Assembly (NCBI GenBank): GCA_027924585.1
Contig: BSBM01001662.1
Span: 620,001-684,000, forward strand
Direction of reading: 5' to 3'
DNA length: 64,000 bases
DNA from: Larix kaempferi
Lineage: Eukaryota > Streptophyta > Pinopsida > Pinales > Pinaceae
The position numbers were made by a program, and so were the translations under genes. Positions 1 to 12,091 of this stretch are shown here, piece after piece (the first letter of the stretch is position 1; each line of letters starts with the position of its first letter). The notes beneath the pieces were generated by a model. That model was given only the letters and a program-made list of their open reading frames with translations, was not told the origin of the DNA and did no database searches.

Positions 1-640
1 ACTTCTGCGAGCATGTACAAATGATCATATAGTAATACATAAGAGGTGAGTGATCAAGGAGAGTGAATGAATTACCTCCAATTTCTGATTTGACCTCCGA
101 AACATTCAATAGATCATGATGCAAACCAACATACTCTTGTGCAAGAGAGGATTTAAGAACCTCTGCAGTTTCTAGAGTGTGAGCTGGCATAGAATTCGAA
201 ATAGAAGAAATTTGGAGCATGAGTGTAGAATCTGCAAGTTCTTCTTCTTTGTGGACAACTTCAATATGAGATATGTTTGATACTGATTCATGACCAGAGA
301 GACCATCAAGGAGGGTGAATGCAACAGTCGGCTTGCTCTCGAAATGGTTTGGACAAATCCCTTCATTATGTTTGCCAAATCTTTCATCCAGATGGGCCCA
401 TAGCTCTTTTGGAGATTCAATAAAAAGGAAGTAGTGTACCATGCAATGAGACATAGAAAACATCATGGCTGCAGAGGCTCTATCACCTTCATTTAACGAG
501 TCATTCTCTTCTTCAGAGGATTCAAACTCTCTTTCAAAACAATAATCAAAGAGACCATGTCTCTTCAAATGTGCTATCATCTGTGGTTTCCATTCATCAT
601 AGTTGAATGGAGAAAGAGGAGTAATTCCTTCCGAAATCAT
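1..640 (-). CDS. Ty1/copia gag, N-terminal part (runs off the left edge)
   Basis: The minus strand is open from an ATG at 638-640 to the window edge (about 213 codons). The protein begins MISEGITPLSPFNYDEWKPQ, the usual start of the copia gag domain (DUF4219/UBN2 type): a tryptophan-containing segment that places the nucleic-acid-packaging domain. It continues with acidic stretches and a conserved SPKELWAHLDERFGKHNEG segment around residue 75-95. The ATG lies about 150 nt after a tRNA-iMet primer-binding site (790-801) and an LTR (805-1607), the normal order 5' LTR, PBS, gag. No stop or frameshift is visible in the part seen. The role as particle structural protein is inferred from family and context. 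PR, IN and RT would lie left of the window, so whether the element is intact cannot be judged. Confidence 0.7.
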   Translation of the reverse strand, partial: MISEGITPLSPFNYDEWKPQMIAHLKRHGLFDYCFEREFESSEEENDSLNEGDRASAAMMFSMSHCMVHYFLFIESPKELWAHLDERFGKHNEGICPNHFESKPTVAFTLLDGLSGHESVSNISHIEVVHKEEELADSTLMLQISSISNSMPAHTLETAEVLKSSLAQEYVGLHHDLLNVSEVKSEIGGNSFTLLDHSPLMYYYMIICTCSQK

Positions 641-789
641 GGAAGCTGTTTTAGAAGACCTACAAAAAACAATAGAAAATGTATGCAACTGCTACTGTTG
701 AAAAAGTACAAAACTACTGCACTCAAAATCTTGATAATGAAACTGCAAAAAAAACTCTTGGTAATGGAGATAGACTATACTCTCAATAT

Positions 790-801
790 GCTCTGATACC
801 A
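790..801 (-). promoter_or_regulatory. Primer-binding site, tRNA-iMet type
   Basis: On the minus strand the 12 bases read TGGTATCAGAGC, the standard plant initiator-tRNA-Met primer site of copia elements. It lies 3 nt downstream of the inferred LTR end and upstream of gag. Confidence 0.85.
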
Positions 802-804
802 TTT

Positions 805-1607
805 TGAAATCCTCACAGCAGATCTAAGAGCTGATGTATACCTCACAAGAAAGATTAAGATTAAGCAGGAAAATAGAAGAAGAGTGGACAATGCAGTGTA
901 AAAGAGTAGCAGAATTATGATACAGTAGAACTCAGATAGAAGCAGAATAACATCACACACTAATTCATTAATCACAATATGGACAAATAAATAATACAAT
1001 GGTGAGAGGATTCGAATGCCAAGGTGGAAATTCAAATTAGCCTTCATGGAGTGATCATCAGATCAATGGAGTTTCATCAAAGCACAACTAGAAGTCCTGA
1101 TCATCATCAGTGGAGTCATCAATGCACAAGTAACTGTCAACCAGATGTCAAACTGAGTCTAACTGAGTGTGGTAGGTGTAACTGGCACATGGAGGCACTA
1201 ACTGAATGAAGGAGGCTTAGTGGAGGGCGCATGAGGAGCTAACTGGAGTCAGAATAGGTAGTCTAGTCTCACTGGAGTTCCATCGAAGTGATACAGTAAA
1301 TTGAGGATTAAATCTAGCCTTAAATCAAGGAAAGATCTAAAGATAACTCAATTAACTGAAGTGAAACTAAGTGGTAGGTGAGAGAGGGCGCCTTTCACAA
1401 GTGTTTCACAAGTGGGATCCTTAAATCAAGGAAGGAGGGCGCACTGATATGAAAGAAGCTCCCAGGGCTAGTTAACTGAGGGCTAGGTGTTGGGACTAAT
1501 GACTGGGATGCATGCATGCATGTAAAATCATGATTGCATGCATGAATGAAAATGCAAAAATGGATAATGCTGGTAGGACTAGGATGGAGTATAGGAATAT
1601 CCCAACA
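805..1607 (-). mobile_element. 5' LTR of the left-edge copia element
   Basis: This is the inferred LTR between the PBS and the boundary with the gypsy element. On the minus strand it starts TGTTGGGATATTCC at 1607 and ends GGATTTCA at 805, so it has TG...CA termini and is about 803 bp. The right boundary is firm, because at 1608 the sequence changes to the reading frame of a gypsy protease. The left boundary rests on the adjacent PBS. The partner LTR is outside the window, so the pair and its TSD cannot be compared. Confidence 0.65.
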
Positions 1608-1620
1608 GTGTTGATCTTCT

Positions 1621-1969
1621 GAGTGAAGGACAATTGATCAACTGTGATGATATTACCTTCGTGGGGGAACATGAGTACTCAGAAAATGGACGACGGGATA
1701 GCTTGCATCACATACGTCCAACTTCTTCCCAACAACAAGTTGTAGTCAAGAGAAGCATCGAAAACATCTACCTCCACAGCCACTACCTTACCAGCAAGTT
1801 GAATCTCGAATGCTGGTAGGACTCCATGCGTACGACAAGACTTTTCGTCAAACATGGTAAGTAGTGTAATTGAAGGGGATACCTCCAGAGAACCCAAGGC
1901 TTTCAAATAGGATATAGACATTACGCATGTCGACGTGCCTTCATCTATGACTATTCGTCCAATATTCAT
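1621..1969 (-). pseudogene. Gypsy retropepsin (aspartic protease) fragment
   Basis: The minus-strand frame starting at 1969 encodes a retroviral-type aspartic protease domain. The usual D-S/T-G site appears as DEGTS near residue 9-13. It is followed by a hydrophobic flap region and by the late LLLGRSWTYVM segment, typical of plant gypsy proteases (LGRPWI/L type). The frame meets a TGA at about 1677-1679 and then stays open to 1608, where the copia LTR begins. The protease would process Gag-Pol. It is in a different frame from the gag block (2292-4334), so there is at least one indel between 1970 and 2291. Confidence 0.75.
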
Positions 1970-2291
1970 CTAACCATGGACTACTTCAATCTAGAAAGCA
2001 ACGTGATATGGAAATCGGGGTTTGATATTGGACATATCAAATCTAGCTAGCATACTTGATGAGTCCATACTACCTATTGCCGCTAGAAGTGCATTCCACT
2101 GCGAAGGGAATTTTTGCAAGACTTCCAATGCAAACATGGCACATGGTGTTTAGGTTAAGTCTTCCATGACAGAGTATTTGGGAGAAGCCTGTGCGATAGG
2201 ATTGTGCACAGCCCATTGGTATCTTCGGCAAAGGCTCTATAGGACTCTTGATGTGGAGAGGAACAGATGTTTGAGGAATCTCCTTATCTTT

Positions 2292-4334
2292 CTATTGAAT
2301 TTCTGAGTTATAATTCCTCGATCTCATTTGCAACAAGGTGTTGGAGTTAACCATGTTTATATATGATTGATTAGCTGATGTGGCACGATGAGTGCCCCCA
2401 GTATTAGAGTTTCCAGAAGCTGAGCCTTGTCCTTTGGGAAATGGATCCTTAAGGACGGCCAGTTTCTTTTCTTTCAACAACTTCTGGGCTTCTTCGACAA
2501 GAGAGAATTGGTGAGTAAGGTAATCGTCCTTACAAAGACTGCAAGGCAACTTGACCTTCTTTTTGTCTCTCTTTCCCTCCTTGGCATGCTCAGTGTTTTT
2601 GGGATTTTGATTTCCCTCCCCTTTCTTCCCCTTTTCCTTGGGTTGCCGAGGACCCTTTTGGTTTGTCTGCACACTCTATACAGATTCAGATTGTGAAGGG
2701 GAGTCTGCAACAGTAGTTGCTTCCGTTGCTGATTGCTTCATAGAAAGTGCATGCACTTGTTTCGTTAAGGCCTGCAGTGCAGATGAGTCAGCCGAACCAA
2801 CAATGCCATTGACATGAGGTCCGGGTTTGGGCTTTCCAAGATCTATATTAGATCGTGGTGCGTCAAGTATGATCTCATAAAGGATCCCAGATTGTGCATA
2901 GAATAGGTCAAGCTGCTGAGTCCTTAGGATTGCTTCCTCTTCATATGTTACCCCAGAATTTGAGACATCTTTAGAGACGTAAGGGAGAAGTGATTTCAAA
3001 TACCACTCCGAACTAAACTCTGGGGGAATCTTAGCCTTGATGCATCTCTTCCACCTTCACAACTCCTGAATGTGATCAGAAAGGTGAGTGGCTTTGTTCT
3101 GTCTAAATGTAGACAGAAGTTCCATGTCGACATCATATCAGATGGGAAGCTGGAAGTGGTTCAAAAATACTATCGCTAAATCCCAAAAGTTATTGTATGT
3201 AGTAGCCAACATTTCAATGTACCATTTAGTTGCTACACTTGTTAAGGTTCTCTGAAAGATCCTCAATCGAATTGAGTCATTGTTCAACGAGTTCGAGGAG
3301 AACCATAAATGAAAAGTTGTAACATGATCTCCAGGATCTTCACCAGTCTTACCTTCGAACTTTGGAATGTCTGAAGGAAGCTTGGTTGTGACCGGAGGCC
3401 AAGTAGGGTTATGATGTATTGGATTGTTCATGAATTTCATAAGGTCTGGCAAGTTCAAAGTTTCCAAAAACGGAAAGCGAGGTCGCACCGATGGCATATG
3501 ATGTGGAGGAGTTTGGTAAGGGGAACCACCCGAGACCTGGCTCCTAAAAGGTTGATTGGGTTTTCCCCCAGTCACTGGTTGTGAAGAAGAAACGTTCCTA
3601 AAGTTTCTCCATCCAAAGTCTAATGGATTACTTCCTTGTGGTGTCGTCCACTGTGGTTGAGTATAAATGCCTCCAAATGGAGGGTTAGTATAACTACTAC
3701 TGTCCATTCCACCAAACAATGAAAAGGGAGTACTCCCTACAGGTATATTAGAAGTCTGTACATTAGGAAAATGTGCATTGAAACATGTGAAGGGGTTATA
3801 ACCTAGTGTAGATGCAGTAGACAAAGAAGGAATTAAGCCTACAAAAAGTTATGAAGAAGAAATATGTCCTCTAAACCAAGGAAATCCTTGATTAAATGGA
3901 GCAGAAGTAGGGTTAACTTGGAATTGATGAACAAAGGGGGAAGATGTGAATGGCACCGAGGGTATCCCTGAGAAAGGAATATTGGATGGGCCAATAGAGG
4001 ATCCAAAAGGAATAGATGTCATTGTACATTGAGTATTGGACAAACCTGAAGGATCAACATTGAAGATAAATGAAGTGCTCGGAGCAGAAGTGAACTGTGG
4101 AGAGCTCAGTGTGGAAGTGTTCATATGAGGAGGAGACACACCTCCTGGTATAATAGATGAAGTGGGAGTGCGGGGCACTCTTGATTCATCCCCTGAGTTA
4201 TCCATGACAAAATCAGGTGTAAGCCTATATACAATCACTTCAGGTATCCATAAAGAGACAAATATTTCTAGTAAAGGGTCGTTGGGTCTAGTTAATGGAG
4301 GGTTGAAGGGTGTTGCAAACTCTTCAGTAGTCAA
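2292..4334 (-). pseudogene. Gypsy gag polyprotein, one frame with four stops
   Basis: Four open segments, 4334-3849, 3824-3138, 2999-2676 and 2672-2292, lie in the same minus-strand frame, so this is one gag gene broken by stops and not by indels. The N-terminal third is rich in Pro, Ser, Gly and Phe. The middle carries the retrotransposon gag core (KFEGKTGEDPGDHVTTF then a KWYIEML segment around 3180-3400). The C-terminal part has a degenerate zinc-knuckle-like CSLCKDDYLTHQF segment near 2545-2580, preceded by a Lys-rich stretch. Gag would form the particle and bind RNA. The family call is firm; the exact start is uncertain because the frame upstream of 4334 is also damaged. Confidence 0.75.
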
Positions 4335-6260
4335 GTCTTCAACCTTAATAATTTCCTGAACCGATTGAGAAATGAGATTTGGATCTCTAGGGAGTTCATT
4401 TGTCCCCGTGAGTTCCTATGAACCACGTGAGTCAATTTGGCACCGTTGAGGTGGCGGTGGAGGCTCCACTGTGAGGAGAGGAAGGTTTTGCATCCTTTGT
4501 GACCTATGAAGAGGGTAGTCCTCCACACTTGTAAAATTATAAACTAAGTGTTACACTAGTGGCCACTACAACAGTGAGGAACAGACAATACTCCACTATC
4601 AAAATTTCCTAAAGTAGCCAAGACTAGGAAAACATAGATGATACTCTCAAAGGAGATTATGGGATGATTAGGGCCCATAACTAACCAGTAGAGTAGTGAA
4701 TAATAGTTACCTGGGGTCCACAATACAGTATCTATGGGTGGAAGAATTTGAATCACCAACCGCCCTCCCAAATATCTGTAAGGGATTTACTCCCACGTAT
4801 TTCCTACGTACAGTGGAAATAGCCTTCCATCGTCACCTGTGTAGATCCCTAAAGGTCAAAATATATTGAAGGCTACCAAAATTGCAGAAAGATCCCGGGG
4901 GACAGTCGCAGATCCATCCAAGATGCATGGGTAGGGTAACTAAGCCTGAAATCCAAGAGTACACAAGGCACTAATCGATACCCATATGCGAAAAGGCTTT
5001 GGTGTATGCTCGAAAGAAAAGTGGGGGGGTATCCCCAATAGTCCAATCTCACACGAACTCGTGCTTAACTCTGGTTTTAGTATAGCTTCCCAGACACCTC
5101 CACAATAGTGGATTTACCTAAACGATAGTCTCACTATGATTTGAAATTTGAATGGTTTTGGAAAGTTAAAAGTGATGTATTCCAAAACCCTAGCCTGGAC
5201 TAGTTGATTTTTTGTAACCTAAAAAAGAAAAGTTACTAATAAATTTTATTAATGGTTCTTTTTAAAGGTTGTATTACTCAAAAGGTAGTTCTATGTGTGT
5301 GTGATGGTTGCAACTGGAATTAAAGTGTACATATGGAAATGTAAAAACTTCACAATTTTTCTAACTTGTCTTTCGAAACAGAAGAGACAAAGCAAACCTA
5401 AAAGCCAACTATACTTTTATTTTTATTTTTCAAAGATGAAAAGCATAAACAACTTCTAACCACTTTGAAAAAGAAAGAGACAATCCTTGCTATAAAGTAA
5501 AAGCATTCTTTTGATTTGGTTTTTTCTTTATAAAAAGAAAATGCAAATAACTTATGAACAAACAAGACTTATCAAACCATGCAAGTAAAGATAAGATGAC
5601 CCAAAACTAAAGAAATCATATCTTTTGCAAGATTGAAAAATACCAACCCAACAAGTTGCTTTTGAAAGTAACTTGGTTTTGGAACAAAATGCAAACAAAG
5701 ACAACTGATATGTAAGGCAGAAAGCAAAGACTCTTATGAGGAGATCAATCTTCTCTTGAATACCAGTGACTCAAAAGGATTAAATCCAAGCACTTTCCAA
5801 ACACAATATGGGCTAGAGAGTAAAGGGTAACTTCACAAGCATAAATGACCCAAAGGAGAAACTCTTAAAGAGGCTGCAAATAATGTACAGAGGGTATCAG
5901 ATCAACAAAAGACTTCCAAAACCACAAACCAAAATGCCTAAGACCAAACCCAAATATAAAAAACAAAAGTCTCAGGAAATGTTCACATCTGTAACATGCA
6001 GAATAACACGGGTGCAACTAGATAACATCGGGTACTGATATAAGCAACTCACTAGTGCAACTAAATAACCGCGCCTGTAAGTATAAGAAACGCGTGGGCG
6101 GTATCTAAAAAAATTCAAAAAAGAAAGAAATTTGCAGATCATAACAGATTTGAGTCAGGCACAAAGGTTAAGGATACCCTAGAGACTTCTACATAGATCA
6201 AACAAGTTATAAAAGACTAAAAGAAACTCAACAAGAGTCCCCAAAGCAGAAAACATATGG

Positions 6261-6281
6261 TGCTCCCCATCGGAGTCACCA
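6261..6281 (-). promoter_or_regulatory. Primer-binding site of the decayed gypsy
   Basis: On the minus strand this reads TGGTGACTCCGATGGGGAGC, matching the TGGCGACTC..GGGGA type of primer site known from plant Tat/Ogre-like gypsy elements. It starts 4 nt inside the LTR end at 6286. Confidence 0.75.
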
Positions 6282-6285
6282 GTTC

Positions 6286-7213
6286 TGTTGTTAGGAAAAT
6301 TAATCTTATAGCAGGGGAAAGACTACCAACGTACTTTGGTTATCAGATAGACATATAAAGCTTTTCAAACGTTGTTATTAATCAAATAGGATTGGGTTTA
6401 GGAAAGTATGTACCTTATTTCGAAGGTCGATCCAAGCTTTTCTCCCTTTGTTCTCCTATACAACAACCTACAAAACAAACATAAAACCTTCCTCAAACCA
6501 TTTTGACCAAAAATAATGGATTGATATTAATAAGATAACATAACATCAACTTGTAATCAAATTGAAATAGACATAATCAAATCGATTGGGAAAGGAAGAA
6601 TGTCCAAATCTTTATTGACAAATGTAGAAAGTACATCAAGCTATACCAGTCCTACACCGACACCGTCGTAACCAGACCCTGGGCTCCTGCTTCTCTCTCT
6701 TAGCTATGAATTTCTCTAGCATAAATTTCTCCAATGATCATAAGGTCCCTTTCTCAAGCCCTTCCCCTTATATTTACAGCAATGAAAGGAGGGCAGGTTC
6801 GAAAGGTGGTTGAGTTGGGAAGTTGGGGTAGTTTGGGTACCTTCCTTAACTAATCCCAATTAGTGTTTTTAATTATTTTTGCAAATTTTTCTTAAGACAC
6901 CTGCGACTATGATATAGGACAACTAGCGAGTGACTCGTGAGTGTCCTAACTTGCATATTTTGAGTGCATCTTTTTAATTGAAAACTGCAGGTTGTCAGTA
7001 GAGATACCCGCGGCTGATTTGCTGGTTGGAAAGTATGAGGGTCACGGTTATGTATAAAAATAGGAAGAGAAAGATGCTTCTGAGCAAAGGATTGCAAATT
7101 TCAACTCCAGGGCATCTAGTGTCAAGGTAATATATTCCATCCATAGTGTCCTTTTGTGTGACCGACAAGGCAATATGGTCATAGATGGAGAAGTGCTAAT
7201 TTGACCGATAACA
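6286..7213 (-). mobile_element. 5' LTR of the decayed gypsy
   Basis: On the minus strand the LTR would start TGTTATCGG at 7213 and end CCTAACAACA at 6286, about 928 bp with short inverted termini (TGTT...AACA). The inner boundary is fixed by the PBS. The outer boundary is a best guess from the terminal dinucleotides, because the second LTR is missing. A TATA-like AATATAAGG lies near 6763-6771 on the minus strand. Confidence 0.55.
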
Positions 7214-7439
7214 CTCCCTCTCTCTCTCAACCCCTAACCAGGTTCTATGTAAGATTTTCGTGCCCCTAATCTTAGAATTAAATCACGGTTAATGTCGAAT
7301 TGTATCACTTATTTGGGGGTCACTTCAAGAAGAAAGGTTGTATTTGATTAAATTACACGAATATCAAATGTCTACATCGAGATCAGAAATAAATTGTGAA
7401 CTTAATGTTCATGCGACATAGCTTCAAATGTCCAACTAT

Positions 7440-7915
7440 TTTAATTACCTCTCACTCTCTCTTTCTCACAATTTATCACTCTCTCTATCACTCACTATCT
7501 CTCAGTCTCTCTCCATATACCCCTACCCCCCTTTATATTTCTCCCTAAACCCCTACCCCCCTTGTTCCATCTCTCTCTACCCCTAACCCTCAATATCTCT
7601 CTCATTCTAAACTCCTAACCCACAGTATCCCTCCCTCTATCCCTCTAAATCCCTAACCCCAATCTCTCTATCACCCTTTCTCTCTCTAAATCCCTGAGCC
7701 CAATTTGTCTCTCTCCCTAAACCCTTAAGGCACAATATCCTCCCTCTCTCTCCTCCTAAACCCATAACCCACAATCTCCCCTCTCTCTCTCCCTCTAAAC
7801 CTATAACCCACACTACCCCCCCCTCTCTCTTCCCCTAAACCCATACCCAATACCCCCCTTTCTCTCTCTAAACCCATAACCCACAATATCCTCCCTATAT
7901 CTCTCCAAAATTTAA
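7440..7915. repeat. Pyrimidine-rich minisatellite with telomere-like words
   Basis: About 475 bp consist of CTCTCTCTC runs alternating with CCCTAAACCC / CCTAACCC words. Examples are TCTAAACCCATAACCCACAA at several places between 7750 and 7890. The period is irregular, roughly 33-50 bp. The plus strand is almost purine-free. No coding potential was seen. Confidence 0.8.
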
Positions 7916-8004
7916 TTGAATACTAACATGTCATTAGAAATTAGTTTAAAAAAACAGAGTTTACAGAAAATACAATACATAGTGAACATTCACCCACCAT
8001 ATTA

Positions 8005-8220
8005 ATGTGATAGGAGCGCGTGCACTATTAGTGAGTGCACTTTAATAGCATGCGTGCACTCCTAACACAATTAATATAGAAAAGGTTCACCACAACTGTA
8101 CGCCAAACGTTTTTGGTGAAAATTTATTAGTTAATGCAGATAGGAGCACATGCACACTAATAACACGCACGCACTAATAGTGTGCTTGTGTTATTAACAC
8201 AAACACACTCCTCTGTCTGA
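8005..8220. repeat. Cluster of GTGCAC/GCATGC palindromes (left)
   Basis: Two dense groups of short inverted repeats are built from the words GTGCACT, GCATGC, TAATAGTG and CACTAATA (8010-8065 and 8140-8205). For example, GCACGCACTAATAGTGTGCT can fold back on itself. Sequence CATGCACACTAATAACACGCA at about 8147-8167 has a near copy, differing by about 3 bases, in the right-hand cluster near 46252. The function is unknown. Subterminal repeats of a DNA transposon, or a promoter element, are possible. Confidence 0.6.
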
Positions 8221-9339
8221 AAAATGCATAAAAACATTTCCTGTTCATCATCCCATTCAATTTTCATTTTTAGATGGTAAACTCAACTGGTTCACACAAT
8301 TTCAGTTCTCTTCTTGTTCCACTCACATTCAACTTTCATTCTTTGGTAGATTGGAACCCTCTCAACTATCTTCCACACAACATCTACACTTGACAATTCT
8401 CAAAGCTTTGTTTGGAACATTGGACCATTCTCATATAACTGTTGGACACATTGGAGTTCACTTGTTTTGCAATGCAAGTAAGGAGCTATTAAAGAAAGGT
8501 ATGGTGACAAATTTTCTACATGAATTGTATGAGTTGTCTCCCCTCATAATATCCAATGGATGGACATGGTGTATTCAATTACATTTTAAGATTATAAATT
8601 GTAAAAAATTTATATATGTGCTTGATTTTGTTCAAATTCATCTATATGTACAAGAATGTTGCAATTCCAAATATCAAATCCATATAAGACACATATTTTT
8701 AAGAAAAATAATAGAGTAACAAGTGTGTCAATAAATACATGATTTTGATTAGAATGAAAAATTTGTTATACAAGTTCTTCCACAAATATGTTAACATGAG
8801 GAAAAACATAAAATATGTCCTAATTTAGGAAATAAATTGGATATGTCACAATCGTTCTCAAGTTAAGGGGATATATTACTCAATAGCACCTCTCCCCCTT
8901 GAACATAGAATGTGGCCCAAAATGGATCATTACATACATTTCACATACAACTATGAAGCTCAAAACCAATAGGCTTGACTTCCTATGAAAATCCAACATC
9001 ATGCATGTGGCATAACCTTATGCTAAACTCCCCAAATAAACTATTTGTATCTTGGGATTGTCATCTATCCACATTCCAATAAAGATGAAAAATATTCATT
9101 CAATAAATAGAGGGTTGAGCATAGTATTGAATCTACTACTTAATCCTACATTGCAAAAGGAAGAGACACCCTTGAATAGGGAATATGCCACAACTTCCTG
9201 GAATGTTTTTTCCCAAGGAGCAAGATGCACAAATCTAGTAGGCTTACTGAATGGAATGAGAGTTGAGGGCGCCTTCATCTATTTGGACATAACCTGAAAA
9301 TTTTGATCAGCATACCTTGAGCCTAATCATTAATACACA
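8221..9339. other. No supported gene
   Basis: AT-rich single-copy-looking sequence. A 122-codon open stretch at 8351-8719 resembles no family I know and has no supporting context. Nothing else is seen. Confidence 0.5.
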
Positions 9340-9419
9340 TAGTATAATCCATCATAGTTCTCTATCCTTGTTAGCTTTTGATAGGTCCAAACTCAAAATC
9401 CATCACTATTTGTGATCCA

Positions 9420-10680
9420 ATAATGCGCTTTCTACTGACAAACCCCATCCACTATAATAACTATATAATGACAAGGGGAAGCTTAAAATGAACTGCACCA
9501 ACCATTTTGTATCAACAACTTGCTATTTACCTATTGGATAACAAGTCTGTAAAAGGTCATAATCAACCAAAAGAGAAGACAAATCCAACCAAAAAGGATA
9601 TCGAACTTGTCCTCAACTCTCTATATTAAAAAAAATTCGTCCATGACTAAACATATGCTAGGGAATCGGTGATTTTCCATATACCATACTAAAATACCTA
9701 CACAATTGTTTCCTTTATACACATACGCATGGTAAAATTCACCATACTGCTCTATTCTTGTTAGACTTTGATAGGTCCAAAGTCAAAATCCATCACTATT
9801 TGTGATCCAATAATCCACTAATTATTAGAAGTCTGAAAAGACACCCCGCTACTAGAACCTAACCAATATATGTGATGGGAACAATAAGATATCACCAACC
9901 TAGGCTTGTGTTTTGACTTCCTCAGTCGCTTGGCTAGTACCAACTAATGACCCACTTATGTTCTAGATGAGGCAATTGTTGCTACAACAGCTATACCCTG
10001 AGAAGTTGTAGTAATTGTACCATGAGAAGCTACAATACTTGTACTTTGAGAATCTATGGGAGGTGTTTGTTGATGTGGGAAGTCGCAAATGAAGTGGTCA
10101 TAAGCGTGATATAAAAAAATATTATTGTATAAATTTAGATACTACACTTTCTACTGACAAACCGTACCCACTATAATAACTATAAACTCAAGGTGAAGCT
10201 TGAAATGAACTACACCAATCATTTTGGATCAACAAATTTCTATTTATCTATTGGAGAAAAAGTATATAAAAGGTCATATAAATCAATCAAAAGAGGAGAC
10301 AACTCCAACCAAAAAGGATATCAAACTTGTCCTCAACTCTCTAGATTAAAATTTTCCATCCATGACTAAACATACGCTAGGGAATTGATGATTTTCCATC
10401 TACCATACTACAACACCTACCCAATCGTTTCCTTATACACATATGCATGGTAAAATCCATCATAAAACTCTATCCTTGTTAGAATTCAATAGGTCCAAAC
10501 TCAAAATCCATCACTCTTTATGATCCAATAATCCACTAATTCTTAGAAGTCTAAAAGGTCACCCCACTACTAGAACCTAATACCAATATTTGTGATGGGA
10601 ACGATAAGATATCACAAACCTAGGCTTGTGTTTTGACTTCCTTGGCCACTTGGATGGTACCAACACCTTCATTTCCTTAT
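9420..10680. repeat. Direct duplication of a ~720-bp unit, plus partial copies
   Basis: Two diverged copies lie head to tail. TTCTACTGACAAACC occurs at about 9430 and 10149, and CCTAGGCTTGTGTTTTGACT at 9899 and 10619, a spacing of 719-720 bp. Within them the order of conserved blocks is the same. Extra partial copies of the internal block (CTATCCTTGTTAG...ATAGGTCCAAA) occur near 9360 and of the start block (TCTATTGACAAACCCCATCC) near 10689. No coding frame survives in either copy. This is probably an old repeat family, unclassified. Confidence 0.75.
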
Positions 10681-10699
10681 AATAACCTTCTATTGACAA

Positions 10700-11177
10700 A
10701 CCCCATCCACTATAATCGTTTCCTTATAATTGAATAAGAAGAGAACTTATTTAAGTTCACAATGTCTTGATTGAGTCTCCTTTTTTTGTTGGAAAACAAA
10801 AAATTCTACCACTGATTTTGTTCTAGTGAACCATTATGAATCATTATTACACACAAATTTATCTAGTGATCTAATGCTCCTCCAATGGTTTTAAGACCTT
10901 GTCAACATATCATACATGCTCTTCCCAATATTTTCTATAGGCAAATATATTATAAAAAACTACCAACACAAATGGCATGATCACCAAAACTTTATAGTGA
11001 CCTTCTTGTGTTTTGAATATTGATTTTCGAATGTCTTCTTGCATTCAATGTAGATATTACAAGATCACTCACGTAAGCATTTAGTGGATAATATGGAATG
11101 ATATTCACCATCTTGTTGCAAATGTTATTTATTTTGGAAGTGACAATAAACTTGTTTCCTAAAAAACGTTTTTGGAG
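10700..11177. other. No supported feature
   Basis: AT-rich spacer between the 720-bp duplication and the decayed gene starting at 11178. No repeat or frame is recognised. Confidence 0.5.
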
Positions 11178-12091
11178 ATGGGCAACAAAAGGAATAGAAC
11201 AAAAAATTCTACAAGGAAGGATCTATCTCCTGAAATGCTCCATGGTATTTAAGAGAAAAATCAAGGTTGGGCATTGAAAAACATAGACATGCAACTACCA
11301 GTGCCTCAGATACTAGCACAATGAACGACACAATGACTTCTAGTTCAGCTCCATAAGTGAAGCGGATGCGTCCAACGAAGACCATTCAAATTCCGACAAC
11401 AAGTCATCCTCCAACCAAAAATCCACCACCAACCAATGATGAAGTGATTCAGGACATTCAAATATTGGAAGAAGCCGAGTATGCAGAACTGGATGTGCAT
11501 CGAGTTGTGGATTTGCAATATTCCCAAGAAGACCACACACATGTTGAACACACTCCCAATCTAAAACAACATGTGAACAAAGTGCCACAACAAAGTGGTG
11601 GTGGGTCTCATACTTCTACTATACCTACTTTACCTCAATTGTCCATTGCACGATGAAGAAGAATTGCTACATGTATTCATGTGGATGAAAGTGCCCTAAC
11701 AGGTCTTGAATTTCAGTTACTTAAATGACCTATTGATTGGCAATGCAACAAAATTGTCAAAGAATTTTTTGAATCTAAGAGTGATACATCGAAATGTCAA
11801 TTATTTTTAGCTTTGTTAAAATCAAATTGGTTAGGCAATGTTAGGAAATTTTAAGGCATAATTTTAGTTATAAGTTCGGAGACTAATAGCCATGTTTTTA
11901 GAAATATCCAAGTTGCATTTAATTTAATTGGAAATATGTCTCATACAAAATATCTTAATGCGGTCCATTGTGTACTATCTGCATTAGTTATAAGCAAAAG
12001 AATGAGGTGTATTGTCCTTATATCAAACACATCTCACCTCTTTAAAGTAGATAGAAATACTCTCCATTATGGAAGGTCAAATCTCAGTTGA
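11178..12091 (+). pseudogene. Decayed gene of unknown family (plus strand)
   Basis: An ATG at 11178 opens MGNKRNRTKNSTRKDLSP. After a frameshift near 11250 the coding quality continues in one frame to 12091, broken only by stops at 11354-11356, 11654-11656 (TGA), 11726-11728 (TGA) and 11852-11854 (TAA). The product would be a basic N-terminus, a Pro/Thr-rich and acidic linker (residues about 60-160 from start), then a hydrophobic globular part containing LLKSNWLGNVRKF and FNLIGNMSHTKYLN. Scattered coding-like words continue to about 12480. I do not recognise the family. The length of open frame given so few stops in AT-rich DNA argues for a real ancestral protein. A transposon-encoded protein is the most likely context, because a second unknown gene of similar decay lies at 44089-45967 on the opposite strand. 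Confidence 0.45.

Larger units (their letters stand above)
1608..7213 (-). mobile_element. Decayed Ty3/gypsy element, 5' portion (LTR-gag-PR), interrupted by copia
   Basis: Read on the minus strand the order is LTR (7213-6286), PBS (6281-6261), about 1.9 kb of leader and gag start, gag (about 4334-2292) and protease (about 1969-1608). The left-edge copia element interrupts it just downstream of the protease domain, so RT, RNase H and integrase are not in the window. The stretch 4530-6260 has no convincing frame and is taken as 5' leader. Several in-frame stops and one frameshift make it non-functional. Confidence 0.75.

Noticed and set aside
8351-8719. 122-codon plus-strand open frame
   Set aside because: No motif, no coding-like neighbours, AT-rich chance frame more likely.
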